From Anaerozeibacter quisquiliarum (GTDB taxonomy: Bacteria; Bacillota; Clostridia; Christensenellales; Aristaeellaceae), in the NCBI GenBank assembly GCA_051162045.1, contig JBISDI010000012.1: 64,000 nt of DNA; one strand, written 5' to 3'. Both the position numbers and the translations under genes were made by a program. Positions 53,014 to 61,944 of the stretch are shown here, one piece after another (the stretch's first letter is position 1; each line of letters begins with the position of its first letter). The notes beneath the pieces were generated by a model. It saw only the letters and a program-made list of their open reading frames with translations. It was not told the DNA's origin and made no database searches.

Positions 53014-53835
53014 TTAAGGGCAAAGCCCTTGAACGGGCGAAAGAGGCAGCGCTTCCGGCCATGCGCTCTCCGGCTGATGCTCGGTCATCTGCGCCCAGTA
53101 GCGCTTGGGCATGTGGGTGCGCTGGCAGGCGGGGTTTTCGCGGCCTTCGATGGCGATCGTGCGGAAGAAGGCGCGCCACAGGCGCTGGAAGGCCTGCTCC
53201 TGCGCGCCCGGCGGGGCCTGCTCGAAGGCCTCCACCGGCACGATGCGCGTCTCGCCGCGGCCTGCCGCGCCGGCCGCGCGGTGCACCAGCGCTTCGCCGT
53301 GCGTCCTGTCGTGGATCAGGAAGGTCTCCTGCCGGAAGCGGTCGGTGAAGTGCGGGGCCAACAGCTTAAGCACCTGGGTTTTCGGTTCGATCACCGCGGT
53401 CAGCACGCCGTCCGACTCCCGGAAGCGGATGAACCCGGTCAGCAGGTGCGCCTCGCGCTCGAGGAAGGTGATCGCCCGGTTCAGCTTGTAAACCGCCGGG
53501 TCGGACAGATTGCTCAGCAGGCCCGGCCCCTCGCGGAACGCGCGGCGGAGCACATCCAACAGGTGGATTTCCTTGCCCGGCAAGTGGGTCAGCAGCGCGC
53601 GGCCCACCATGGTGAGCGCGTCCTCCGATATGCGGCCCCGGATGGCGTCGGCCACCCGCCGCGCGACGGCGGGGTCGGTCTCGATGAACCGATCTTCAAA
53701 CAGCATCGACTGCATCTCGCGCGCGGACAGGATCATCATCGGCTGTTCGCGTTTCGCCATGGCCTCGTAGACGCAGCACAGCAGGCCGTCCTGCGTGCCG
53801 TCGTAGCGGTAGATCAAAGCTGTCCGGTCAAGCAT
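53014..53835 (-). CDS. TIGR03915-type DNA metabolism protein, partner of radical SAM protein
   Basis: The 273-residue protein matches the TIGR03915 family (probable DNA metabolism protein, DUF4130), which is nearly always encoded next to a TIGR03916 radical SAM protein. Features are the LIYRYDGTQDGLLCCVYEA start, the SNLSDPAVYKLNRAITFLEREAHLLTGFIRF centre and the THMPKRYWAQMTEHQP C terminus. In some species it is fused to a uracil-DNA-glycosylase-like domain (TIGR03914), which is absent here. AAGGAGG precedes the ATG. It overlaps the radical SAM gene by 22 bases. The LexA box upstream of the pair supports a DNA damage role. Confidence 0.88.
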   Translation of the reverse strand: MLDRTALIYRYDGTQDGLLCCVYEAMAKREQPMMILSAREMQSMLFEDRFIETDPAVARRVADAIRGRISEDALTMVGRALLTHLPGKEIHLLDVLRRAFREGPGLLSNLSDPAVYKLNRAITFLEREAHLLTGFIRFRESDGVLTAVIEPKTQVLKLLAPHFTDRFRQETFLIHDRTHGEALVHRAAGAAGRGETRIVPVEAFEQAPPGAQEQAFQRLWRAFFRTIAIEGRENPACQRTHMPKRYWAQMTEHQPESAWPEALPLSPVQGLCP

Positions 53836-55091
53836 TGCTGGATATCCTCCTTCGTAAGGTCGAAAAACGACAGTTGCTGCCCGCGCTCGGCGGCAAGACC
53901 TCCCGTCAGCATCGGGTAGATGAATCGGCGGTCGATCCGGATCCCCGGCAACACCTTGCCCTTGCAGGTGATGAAGTGGCGCGCGCGCTTGAGCGTGACG
54001 CCGAGTTTTTTGAGCGCCTCGAAGTCAAGCGTGCCCTGCCTGCGCGCCTCGAGAATGCGCCAGGCGCTCTTCACCCCGATGCCGGGCACGCGCAGCAGCA
54101 GCTCGTGCGGGGCGCGGTTGACCTCGACCGGGAACTGTTCGAGGTGCTCGAGCGCCCAGTGGCACTTCGGGTCGAGCAACGGATCGAGAAAGGGGCTCTG
54201 CTCGGTCAGCAGCTCGCCCGCCTCGAACCCGTAGAATCGCATCAGCCAGTCGGCCTGGTACAGCCGGTGTTCGCGCAGCAGCGGCGGCTTGCCGCCCGGC
54301 GCGGGCAAACGACGGTCGGCCACCGCCGGCATGTAGGCCGAAAAGAACACGCGCTTTAAGTTGAAGCGCCGATAGAGCGACTCCGACAGCGACAAGATGT
54401 GCCGGTCGGATTCGGCGGTCGCGCCCACGATCATCTGCGTCGACTGGCCGGCCGGCGCGAACCGGGGCGCCTTGCCATACAGCTGCAATTCGTTGCGGCT
54501 CTCCAGGATGCCGCCCTCGATCTGGCGCATGGGCGCGAGGATCGCGCGCTTGCTCTTGTCGGGGGCGAGCGCCACGAGGCTTTCTTCCGACGGCAGCTCG
54601 ATGTTGACGCTCAGCCGGTCGGCCAACAGACCCAGCCGATGGATCAGCAGTGGGTCCGCGCCCGGGATGGCCTTGGCGTGGATGTAGCCGGCGAAGCGAT
54701 ACTCCTCGCGCAGCAGCCGCAGCGCCTCGATCATCAGCTCGCAGGTGCGGTCGGGCGTGCCCAAGACCGCCGAGCTTAAGAACAGCCCTTCGATGTAGTT
54801 GCGCCGGTAGAAGCCCATCGTCAGATCGCACAGCTCGCGCGGCGTAAACGAGGTGCGTCGGACGTCGTTCGAGCGGCGGTTGACGCAGTAGGCGCAGTCG
54901 TAGGCACAGGCGTTGCTCAGCAGCACCTTGAGCAGCGAGATGCAGCGCCCGTCGGCCGCAAAACTATGGCAGATGCCCGCCGCCACCGCGTTGCCCACGC
55001 CGCCGCCGCGGCGATTGACGCCGCTCGAGGTGCAGGCCACGTCGTACTTGGCCGCGTCGGCGAGCACGGTCAACTTCTCGAACACATCCAT
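53814..55091 (-). CDS. Putative DNA modification/repair radical SAM protein (TIGR03916)
   Basis: The 425-residue radical SAM enzyme has C62/C66/C69 in CAYDCAYC for the [4Fe-4S] cluster and a C-terminal helix-hairpin-helix (LLRVPGIGVKSAWRILEAR, about 334-352) that usually binds DNA. The family is known from comparative genomics as a putative DNA modification or repair enzyme; the substrate is not known to me. GGAAAGGAG precedes the ATG. Its promoter carries a near-perfect LexA box right after the -10, so it should be induced by DNA damage. Spore photoproduct lyase is a distant functional analogue only. Confidence 0.9.
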   Translation of the reverse strand: MDVFEKLTVLADAAKYDVACTSSGVNRRGGGVGNAVAAGICHSFAADGRCISLLKVLLSNACAYDCAYCVNRRSNDVRRTSFTPRELCDLTMGFYRRNYIEGLFLSSAVLGTPDRTCELMIEALRLLREEYRFAGYIHAKAIPGADPLLIHRLGLLADRLSVNIELPSEESLVALAPDKSKRAILAPMRQIEGGILESRNELQLYGKAPRFAPAGQSTQMIVGATAESDRHILSLSESLYRRFNLKRVFFSAYMPAVADRRLPAPGGKPPLLREHRLYQADWLMRFYGFEAGELLTEQSPFLDPLLDPKCHWALEHLEQFPVEVNRAPHELLLRVPGIGVKSAWRILEARRQGTLDFEALKKLGVTLKRARHFITCKGKVLPGIRIDRRFIYPMLTGGLAAERGQQLSFFDLTKEDIQQCLTGQL

Positions 55092-55115
55092 GGGCGGCGC
55101 TCCTTTCCAGGTATG

Positions 55116-55129
55116 CGAACATATGTTCT
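55116..55129 (-). promoter_or_regulatory. LexA/DinR operator (SOS box)
   Basis: CGAACATATGTTCT matches the Gram-positive SOS consensus CGAACRNRYGTTYG at every position but the last. It covers the predicted transcription start of the radical SAM operon, the usual place for LexA repression. Confidence 0.8.
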
Positions 55130-55137
55130 ATATAGGT

Positions 55138-55165
55138 ATTATAGCACATCCCGTTCGGAATACAA
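55138..55165 (-). promoter_or_regulatory. Promoter of the radical SAM repair operon
   Basis: On the minus strand TTGTAT (55160-55165), a 16-base spacer and TATAAT (55138-55143), with the SOS box starting 8 bases downstream of the -10. Confidence 0.7.
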
Positions 55166-55224
55166 GCGAACGCGCGGTTAAATAAGCGTGAATCGAGCGC
55201 ACTGTTTATTTTTCGTCAATTTGC

Positions 55225-55253
55225 TTGAATTGCGGGGGTACGGGTGTTATACT
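55225..55253 (+). promoter_or_regulatory. Sigma-A promoter of purA
   Basis: TTGAAT (55225-55230), a 17-base spacer and TATACT (55248-55253). The roughly 80-base leader carries a weak CAAGC/GCTTG hairpin followed by TTTT and a 12-base direct repeat GTTCGGCACATG at 55290 and 55333, the second copy containing the purA start. Confidence 0.75.
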
Positions 55254-55341
55254 TTGTAAGCAAGCGGGGTTTTGGCTTGTTTTCCGTACGTTCGGCACAT
55301 GGACGCGCGGAAACATTCAGCAATACGGAGGTGTTCGGCAC

Positions 55342-56625
55342 ATGAATACCTGCGCGATCGTGGGCGTCAATTGGGGCGACGAGGGCAAGGGGCGCATGGT
55401 GGACTACCTGGCCGAGCAATACGACCTGGTCGTGCGCTACCAGGGCGGCAACAACGCCGGCCACACCGTCATCAACGAATACGGCAAGTTTGCGCTGAAC
55501 CTGCTTCCTTCGGGTATCTTCCGCAGGGAGAAGGTCAATCTGCTGGGCGTGGGCACGGTGGTGAACCCCGAGCACTTGGTGGGCGAAATCGAGCGGGTAC
55601 GCGCGCAGGGGGTTACCATCACACCCGACAACCTCAAGATTTCCGACCGTGCGATGATCGTGTTCCCGTTTCACCCGCTGCAGGACCAGTTGGAGGAGAA
55701 CCGGCTGGGCGACTTAAAGTATGGCTCGACCCGGCGCGGCATCTCGCCGATCTACGGTGACAAGTACATGAAAAAGGCCATCCAGATGGGCGACCTTAAG
55801 CACCCCGAGGTGCTGCACAAGCACCTTAAGACGCTGGTCGAGTGGAAGAACGCCGTGCTGTGCAAGGCCTACGACCAGCCGCCGATCGACATCGAGGAGG
55901 TCGAGGCCTGGCTGGCCCGCTACGCGACAGCGCTGAAAGACCATATCTGCGACGCGGGCGAGCTGCTCAAGTCGGCGCGCGCGGATGGCAAGCGCATCCT
56001 TTTCGAGGCGCAGCTGGGCGCGCTGCGCGACATCGAGTACGGCATCTACCCGTTCACCTCGTCTTCCTCACCGCTGTCGGCCTACGCGCCGCTGGGCGGC
56101 GGGCTGCCGTCGATCAAATTGGACCGCGTGGTGGGCGTTGTGAAGGCCTACTCGAGCTGCGTGGGCGAGGGCCCGTTCGTGGGCGAGCTCCTGGCCGAGG
56201 AGGGCGATTGGCTGCGCGAGGCGGGCGGCGAGTACGGCGCGGCCACCGGCCGGCCGCGGCGCGTCGGCTGGTTTGACATCGTGGCCACCCGCCACGGTGC
56301 CGAACTGCAGGCCGCCACCGAGATCGCGCTGACCAAGCTCGACGTGCTGTCCGGCCTGGTCGAGATCCCGGTGTGCGTGCGCTACCGGCTGGACGGGGTC
56401 GAGATCGAGCGCTTCCCCTACACGCAGGATCTGTACGATTGCGAGCCGGTCTACGAGGTGCTGCCCGGCTGGGATGAGGACATCTCGGGCGTGCGCCGGT
56501 TCGAGGAATTGCCCGAGGCCGCGCGGCAATACGTCGAGTACGTCGAGCGCGCGCTGGGCGTCGCAATCCGGTATGTGTCGGTCGGGCCCGACCGCGAGCA
56601 ACTGATTATCCGGCAGGAGGCATAG
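55342..56625 (+). CDS. purA: Adenylosuccinate synthetase
   Basis: The 427-residue enzyme joins aspartate to IMP using GTP, the first step from IMP to AMP. The N-terminal phosphate loop WGDEGKGRMVDYLA is at about 11-24, followed by GGNNAGHTV and the later TSSSSPLSAYAPLGGG region. In many relatives this last stretch includes a fixed Thr-Lys segment; here it reads VGEGPFVGEL further on, consistent with the family. ATG 55342 follows GGAGGTG. It is followed after 8 bases by purB, completing the AMP branch. Confidence 0.93.
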   Translation: MNTCAIVGVNWGDEGKGRMVDYLAEQYDLVVRYQGGNNAGHTVINEYGKFALNLLPSGIFRREKVNLLGVGTVVNPEHLVGEIERVRAQGVTITPDNLKISDRAMIVFPFHPLQDQLEENRLGDLKYGSTRRGISPIYGDKYMKKAIQMGDLKHPEVLHKHLKTLVEWKNAVLCKAYDQPPIDIEEVEAWLARYATALKDHICDAGELLKSARADGKRILFEAQLGALRDIEYGIYPFTSSSSPLSAYAPLGGGLPSIKLDRVVGVVKAYSSCVGEGPFVGELLAEEGDWLREAGGEYGAATGRPRRVGWFDIVATRHGAELQAATEIALTKLDVLSGLVEIPVCVRYRLDGVEIERFPYTQDLYDCEPVYEVLPGWDEDISGVRRFEELPEAARQYVEYVERALGVAIRYVSVGPDREQLIIRQEA

Positions 56626-56633
56626 GCCGTCAG

Positions 56634-58061
56634 ATGGAGCGAAAGAACATATACGAGACGGCGTTGAACAGCCGCTACGCCTCGAAGGCCATGCAGAGCC
56701 TGTTCTCGCCAGACCATCGCTACGGGCTGTGGCGCAGGCTGTGGGTGGCGCTGGCCGAGGCCGAGATGGAGCTGGGTCTGCCGATCGCGCAGGATCAGAT
56801 CGATCAGATGAAGCGGCACCTGGACGACATCGACTACGAGCGCGTGCGCGCGCACGAGGAAAAGGTGCGCCACGACGTGATGGCGCATGTGCTGGCCTAC
56901 GGCGAGCAGTGCCCGGACGCCGCCGGCATCATCCACCTGGGCGCGACCTCCTGCTATGTAACCGACAACGCCGACGCGCTGATCCTCCGGGACGCGCTTG
57001 AGCTGATCCGCGCTAAAATCATCGAGGTCGTCCGACGGCTGCGCGCGTTCGCGCTGGAGCACAGGGATTTGCCGACGCTCGGGCTCACGCACCTGCAGCC
57101 GGCGCAACTGGTCACGGTGGGTAAGCGCGCCTGCCTGTGGATGCAGGACCTCGTCATGGACCTTACCGACATCGAGCATGTGCTGTCCACGGTCAAGCTG
57201 CTGGGCAGCAAGGGCACGACCGGCACGCAGGCCAGCTTCCTCGAGCTGTTCGGCGGCGACGGCGCCAAGTGCCTCGAATGCGAGAGGCGCATAGCCGGCA
57301 AGATGGGACTCGATAAGGTGTACGCGGTCAGCGGTCAGACCTATCCACGAAAGTTGGACAGCCGGGTGCTGGCGGTGCTCTCGGGCGTGGCGCAGAGCGC
57401 GTACAAGTTCGCGCAGGACATGCGGATGCTGCAGGCGTTTCACGAACTCGAGGAGCCGTTCTCAAAGGATCAGATCGGCTCGTCGGCCATGGCCTACAAG
57501 CGCAACCCGATGCGCTCGGAGCGTATGTGCGCGCTTTCCCGGCACGTGATGGCGCTGGAGGCAAATGCCACGCAGACCGCCGCGACCCAGTGGTTCGAGC
57601 GCACGCTCGACGACTCGGCCAACCGGCGGCTGTCGCTGCCCGAGGCGTTCCTGGCGCTCGACGCGGTGCTCGAGCTGTACGCCAACGTGGCCGGCGGGAT
57701 CGTGGTGTATCCAAAGATGATCGAGCGGAGCATCCGCGAGAACCTGCCGTTCATGGCGACCGAGAACATCCTGATGGCGGGCGTTATGCGCGGCGGCGAC
57801 CGGCAGCAGCTGCACGAAAAGCTGCGTGTGCTGTCGCACCAGGCCACGGTCAGGATGCGTGCCGAAGGCGAAGACAACGATTTACTTCGGCGCATCGCCG
57901 CCGACGGGGCGTTCGGCCTTAGCGAGGACGAACTCGGCGCGCTGATGGACGCGCGGCTGTACGTCGGGCGCGCGGGCGAACAGGTGAGCGAATTTATTGC
58001 CGCCGAGGTCGATCCGTGGCTCGTCGGACCCGCGATCGACATGGGCGAGATTAACCTGTAA
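56634..58061 (+). CDS. purB: Adenylosuccinate lyase
   Basis: The 475-residue lyase splits adenylosuccinate to AMP and fumarate and also SAICAR in IMP synthesis. It shows the fumarase/aspartase superfamily regions: HEEKVRHDVMAHV and IHLGATSCYVTDNAD, the histidine-bearing TLGLTHLQPAQLVT, and signature GSSAMAYKRNPMRSERM at about 282-298 with its catalytic Ser. It starts 8 bases after purA and is followed 13 bases later by rex, so purA, purB and rex probably share a transcript. Confidence 0.95.
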   Translation: MERKNIYETALNSRYASKAMQSLFSPDHRYGLWRRLWVALAEAEMELGLPIAQDQIDQMKRHLDDIDYERVRAHEEKVRHDVMAHVLAYGEQCPDAAGIIHLGATSCYVTDNADALILRDALELIRAKIIEVVRRLRAFALEHRDLPTLGLTHLQPAQLVTVGKRACLWMQDLVMDLTDIEHVLSTVKLLGSKGTTGTQASFLELFGGDGAKCLECERRIAGKMGLDKVYAVSGQTYPRKLDSRVLAVLSGVAQSAYKFAQDMRMLQAFHELEEPFSKDQIGSSAMAYKRNPMRSERMCALSRHVMALEANATQTAATQWFERTLDDSANRRLSLPEAFLALDAVLELYANVAGGIVVYPKMIERSIRENLPFMATENILMAGVMRGGDRQQLHEKLRVLSHQATVRMRAEGEDNDLLRRIAADGAFGLSEDELGALMDARLYVGRAGEQVSEFIAAEVDPWLVGPAIDMGEINL

Positions 58062-58074
58062 AGGAGAGCGTCAC

Positions 58075-58701
58075 ATGGTGCGAGAACGCGTACCGCGCGC
58101 CGTCGTTGGGCGGCTGCCGGGGTATTACCGATATCTGTGCAACCTGGAAAAGATGGGGCTGATCCGCATTTCCTCCCAGCAACTGGGCGAGCGCATGGGC
58201 CTGACCGCGTCGCAAATCCGGCAGGACATCAATTGCTTCGGCGGGTTTGGGCAGCAGGGCTACGGCTACAACGTGGCCGAGCTCAGGCGGCGCATCGGCG
58301 AGATCCTGGGCCTCGGGCCCAGCTATCACTGCGTCGTGGTGGGCGCGGGCAACATCGGCCAGGCCGTAGCCAACTACAGCGCGTTCCGCTCCATGGGCTT
58401 TGAGGTCAAGGCGCTGTTTGACATGCGCGCGAGCGCGCATGAGGAGACGCGAGGCGGGCTGCCCGTGCTGCCAATCGAGCAGCTCGACGGCTACCTGGAC
58501 GAGCATCCGGTGGACATCGGTGTGATCGCGGTGCCCGAGCAGGCGGCGCAGGCCATCTGCGACCGGCTGGTCAAGGGCGGGGTCAACGCGATCTGGAATT
58601 TTGCGCCGATAGACCTCGATGTGCCCGACCGCGTGACGCTCAAGAGCGTGCACCTGGCCGACGCGCTGCTCGAGCTGTCGTATTACATGGCCAATCCGTA
58701 G
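58075..58701 (+). CDS. rex: Redox-sensing transcriptional repressor Rex
   Basis: The 208-residue protein has an N-terminal winged helix (LGERMGLTASQIRQDINCFGGFGQQGYGYNV at about 38-68, including the family's R-x-D-x6-G-x2-G-x2-G-Y-x-V pattern) and a C-terminal Rossmann domain with VGAGNIGQAVANY at about 86-98. Rex senses the NADH/NAD+ ratio and represses fermentation and respiration genes. AAAGGAG lies 8 bases before the ATG. No clear Rex operator (TTGTGA-N6-TCACAA) was noticed in the promoters of this window. Confidence 0.95.
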   Translation: MVRERVPRAVVGRLPGYYRYLCNLEKMGLIRISSQQLGERMGLTASQIRQDINCFGGFGQQGYGYNVAELRRRIGEILGLGPSYHCVVVGAGNIGQAVANYSAFRSMGFEVKALFDMRASAHEETRGGLPVLPIEQLDGYLDEHPVDIGVIAVPEQAAQAICDRLVKGGVNAIWNFAPIDLDVPDRVTLKSVHLADALLELSYYMANP

Positions 58702-58714
58702 GAGTTTTATTTAA

Positions 58715-60184
58715 GTGGGCAAGCATTCCAAGATAGAAACGCAGACCCAAGTCGAGACGAGGCAGACAAGGCGCGAGTTGAGGAAGATCAGGCGCGCGCG
58801 CAGGCGGATCTGGTGGTCGGGGCCGGTGACGGCGGTGATGGGCGGCATCCTGTTTGTGCTGGTCGCGGCCCTTGTCATGTCGATCGCGCAGTACCGCGCC
58901 TTTCGGGCGATGCGCGCGGCGGTTGAAACCGACCGGTTCTATCCGGGCATCACGGTGGACGGGCAGGAGCTATCGGGCAAGACGCTGCCGGAGGCGCTCG
59001 GCGAGTGGGCGGCGCGCGACGAGCTCAAAAGGCGCGCCTATCAGATCGAGCTCAACATCGGGCAGAACCATTGGCTGCTGACGAGCGCGGACGCGTTCTA
59101 CCAGAGCGACTATGCGGACGTGCTCAAGAGCGCCTGGTCGGTCGGGCGCTACGGTACGCTCGCAGCGCGCTACGACGCGATCAGCAAGGCCGCGGGCGCG
59201 TGGGCGCGCGCCTACGAGGTACACGGCGGCCCCGACCGGGACGCGTGGGCGCAGCGGCTGGACGCGATCGCGCAGGCGGCGTCGGAGCCGGGCACCTCGG
59301 CGAAGATCACCGGGTTCGACGTTGCGAGCAAGGGCTTTTCCTTTGAAGAGGGCGTCGAGGGGCTGGCGGTGGACGCCAAGGAACTGCGCGACGCGGTCGC
59401 TGAGAAGGTGAAAGCCGGCGGCGGCGCGCTGACGCTCGAACGGCGCGTGGTAAGACCCGCGCAGACGGTCGAGGAGCTTAAGCGCAGCTTTGGCATGGTG
59501 GCCTCGACCAAGACCAGCGCCAAGAGTTCCTCGGGCAACCGGATAACCAATTTGCGGCTGGCGTGCGAGGCGCTGAACGGGTTGCGCATCGAGCCGGGCG
59601 CGGTGTTTTCGTTCAACGAGACGCTGGGCAAGCGCACGACGGAGAAGGGCTACAAGCGCGCCCCGGCGGTCTCGGGCGGTGCGCATACGCTCGAGGTCGG
59701 CGGGGGCATCTGCCAGGTGGCGACCACGCTGTTCAACACGGTCGCCAAGGCGGGGCATCAGATCATCAAGCGCTACCCCCACACGATTCCATCGACCTAC
59801 GTCCCCCGGGGACTGGACGCCACGATCGACTGGCCCAACCAGGACTTCCGGTTCCGGAACACGTCGGACTACCCGATCTACCTGTCGGCGGGGGTAACCC
59901 GTGACAAGCAGGTGATCGTGGAGTTGCACGGCAAGAAACTGGACGAGGGCGTGTCGTTCAAGCTCAAGGGCGAGACCAACGCTACCCGCAGCGCGGGCGA
60001 ACCGAGGTACGTGCCGGTTGGGGATCTGCCCACCGGCATGACGCGGGTGAAGGAAGCCAGGCGCAACGGCTATCAGGTGACCACGTACCGGATCTTGATG
60101 AAGGACGGCAAAGAGGTCGAGCGCGAGCGGCTGTTCAAGAGCAACTATCCCTCATTTGGCGGGATCGTCGAGGTGGGGCGATAG
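58715..60184 (+). CDS. VanW family membrane-anchored protein
   Basis: The 489-residue protein has a basic N terminus, one membrane helix at about 37-60 (GGILFVLVAALVMSIAQYRAF) and then an extracytoplasmic part. The part contains a peptidoglycan-binding-4-like segment (about 100-225) and the VanW domain about 265-400 (FSFNETLGKRTTEKGYKRAP, GGGICQVATTLFN), ending in a G5-like tail. VanW occurs in some vancomycin-resistance clusters, but most members lie in ordinary cell-wall contexts and have no proven activity. It starts at GTG 58715 after GGAG, 13 bases from rex. Confidence 0.88.
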   Translation: MGKHSKIETQTQVETRQTRRELRKIRRARRRIWWSGPVTAVMGGILFVLVAALVMSIAQYRAFRAMRAAVETDRFYPGITVDGQELSGKTLPEALGEWAARDELKRRAYQIELNIGQNHWLLTSADAFYQSDYADVLKSAWSVGRYGTLAARYDAISKAAGAWARAYEVHGGPDRDAWAQRLDAIAQAASEPGTSAKITGFDVASKGFSFEEGVEGLAVDAKELRDAVAEKVKAGGGALTLERRVVRPAQTVEELKRSFGMVASTKTSAKSSSGNRITNLRLACEALNGLRIEPGAVFSFNETLGKRTTEKGYKRAPAVSGGAHTLEVGGGICQVATTLFNTVAKAGHQIIKRYPHTIPSTYVPRGLDATIDWPNQDFRFRNTSDYPIYLSAGVTRDKQVIVELHGKKLDEGVSFKLKGETNATRSAGEPRYVPVGDLPTGMTRVKEARRNGYQVTTYRILMKDGKEVERERLFKSNYPSFGGIVEVGR

Positions 60185-60214
60185 GGAAGTCCCCGCGCGA
60201 GTGATGATGGGCGC

Positions 60215-61150
60215 TCACGCGCGAGTACGCGCCTGAATCATCTCGGCCGCTATGCTGATGGCAATCTCATAGGGCGTCTGCGCGCCGATCGGCAGGCCGA
60301 TCGGGCAGCGCACCCGCTTTAGGTCCTCCTCGGTAAAACCCTCGGCCCGCGCGCGCTCGTACACCGAGGCGCGCTTTGCCTTGCTGCCCATCATGCCGAT
60401 GTAGCGCGCCGGCGTGCGCAGCGCCGCCTTAAGCGCCGCAAAATCGTGCTGGTGCCCGCGCGTCATGATCGCCACGTAGTCCGCCCCGGTTACCCCGTCC
60501 ATGAACGCCAGATCACCGAAATCAACCAGCCGCACCTCCGCGGCGTCCGGGAACAGCCGCCGATCGGCAAAATCCGCCCGGTCGTCGAGCGCGCACACCC
60601 GGAAAAGCGCGCGCGCAAGCACCGGTACCAGCGCCTGCGCCACGTGCCCGCAGCCGAACAGGTAGCAGGTCGCGCCGCTCGCGATCTGCTGCGCGTATTG
60701 CCCGTCCTCAGGCGCGACCGCTTCAAACGACAGCGTCATGCCGCCATCCTCGAGATCCGTAATCAGCCAGGCGTCCCGCGCGCCGTCCGCCGCCGCGCGC
60801 GCCCGCTCCAGCAAGTCGATCAGCGCCCCGTCCCCGGCGGGCAGCGTTTGAAAGTACAGCCGCATGCCGCCGCCGCACACGCCCAGGTCGGCGGCCCGGT
60901 CGCCCGCCAGGCGGTAGTCTTTCAGCGCTCCGGCCGACACGCTTCTCTCGAGCCGCTCGGTTGCGCGCCGCACCGCGTCGTGCTCCACCGGCCCGCCGCC
61001 CACCGTGCCGCACACCAGCCCCCGCGCATCCGCCAGCATGCGCGCGCCCGGGCCGCGCGGGGTGGAGCCCGATGTCGCCACCACGCTCACCAGCACGCAG
61101 TCACGCCCGCCCCGGATGCGCTCCAGCGCCGCTTCGATCCACTCGTTCAT
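60215..61150 (-). CDS. xdhC: XdhC/CoxI family maturation factor
   Basis: The 311-residue protein has the XdhC N-terminal domain (VVATSGSTPRGPGARMLA at about 23-40, GTVGGGPVEHDA) and a C-terminal Rossmann domain (YLFGCGHVAQALVPVL, CALDDRADFADRRLFP). XdhC proteins bind molybdenum cofactor and help insert the sulfurated form into xanthine dehydrogenase-type enzymes. As the last gene after selD-yedF-yqeC-yqeB it probably serves a selenium-dependent molybdenum hydroxylase. The hydroxylase itself is not in the window. It overlaps yqeB by four bases. Confidence 0.92.
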   Translation of the reverse strand: MNEWIEAALERIRGGRDCVLVSVVATSGSTPRGPGARMLADARGLVCGTVGGGPVEHDAVRRATERLERSVSAGALKDYRLAGDRAADLGVCGGGMRLYFQTLPAGDGALIDLLERARAAADGARDAWLITDLEDGGMTLSFEAVAPEDGQYAQQIASGATCYLFGCGHVAQALVPVLARALFRVCALDDRADFADRRLFPDAAEVRLVDFGDLAFMDGVTGADYVAIMTRGHQHDFAALKAALRTPARYIGMMGSKAKRASVYERARAEGFTEEDLKRVRCPIGLPIGAQTPYEIAISIAAEMIQARTRA

Positions 61151-61944
61151 ACGCTTCTCCTCAAATATAGATACGCCTCCAGCGCGCCGCCGCCGATGGC
61201 GCGCGCCTTATCGGAAATGGTGTGCCAGTCGACGTCCGTGCGCGGGTCGACGTCGGCCATCTTCATCCCCCTGGGGACTGATAGGCCCTCGGCGATCAGG
61301 CCGCGCAGCAGCCCGGCGATCGGAGCGGCGACCGGCTGATCGCCCACAAAGCACAGCGTTTCGCCCGCGGCCACCACATCGCCGATCGCGCGCACCGGTC
61401 GTACGACGCCCGTACAGGGCGCGTGGACCACCCGTTCCGACGACTTGCCGCCGATTTCGCCGGGAGTGCCGGTATTCGGCAGCGCCGCGCCCTCGAAGAT
61501 CAGCCGCCCCAGGTCGTGCCCGCGCATGCTCTCGATCACGCAATCGACGTCCACACCCGCGACGAAGCCGGGGCCCACGGCGATCGTGGCCGGGGCCATG
61601 CCCCGAAATGTACCCAGATTGCGCTTGGCGAGGATGGCATCGACCACGCAGCGGGGCTTGAACCGTTCGATCCAGCGCCCTTCGGGATCGACCGCGAGCG
61701 GGATCTCGCCCGCGTCGAGCGCGGCGGCGATTGCGCGCTCGTCCCCGGCCAGCCGCGCCGTCATGTCCTCCACGGCGGCGACGCCCCGATACACCGCCTC
61801 GCTCAGCGAGACGGTGCGCCGGATCGCGGTGGGCCGCGCCGCCTCGAGCACCAGCACATGGAAGCCCGCGCGATGAAACTTCTGAATCACACCGGTGGCC
61901 AGGTCGCCGCCGCCGCGGACGACGATCCGTTCGCGCTCTGTCAT
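61147..61944 (-). CDS. yqeB: Selenium-dependent molybdenum hydroxylase maturation protein YqeB
   Basis: The 265-residue protein matches the YqeB family (TIGR03309): VVRGGGDLATGVIQKFHRAGFHVLVLE at the start, RRTVSLSEAVYRG, PRCVVDAILAKRNLGT and the C-terminal biotinyl/lipoyl-like VHAPCTGVVRPVRAIGDVVAAGETLCFVG. Comparative genomics ties it to SelD and to selenium-dependent molybdenum hydroxylases; the chemical step is not known. ATG 61944 is chosen because GGGAGG precedes it; the frame extends upstream without a site. It overlaps yqeC and xdhC by four bases each, so the set is made as one unit. Confidence 0.92.
   Translation of the reverse strand: MTERERIVVRGGGDLATGVIQKFHRAGFHVLVLEAARPTAIRRTVSLSEAVYRGVAAVEDMTARLAGDERAIAAALDAGEIPLAVDPEGRWIERFKPRCVVDAILAKRNLGTFRGMAPATIAVGPGFVAGVDVDCVIESMRGHDLGRLIFEGAALPNTGTPGEIGGKSSERVVHAPCTGVVRPVRAIGDVVAAGETLCFVGDQPVAAPIAGLLRGLIAEGLSVPRGMKMADVDPRTDVDWHTISDKARAIGGGALEAYLYLRRSV

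Noticed and set aside
53005..53035. AAGGGC-AAA-GCCCTT as a terminator for rmuC
   Set aside because: It lies inside the convergent gene and its T run precedes rather than follows the stem.
58715..60184. VanW gene as a vancomycin-resistance marker
   Set aside because: No vanHAX, vanS/R or vanY genes are near; VanW domains are common in ordinary cell-wall proteins.
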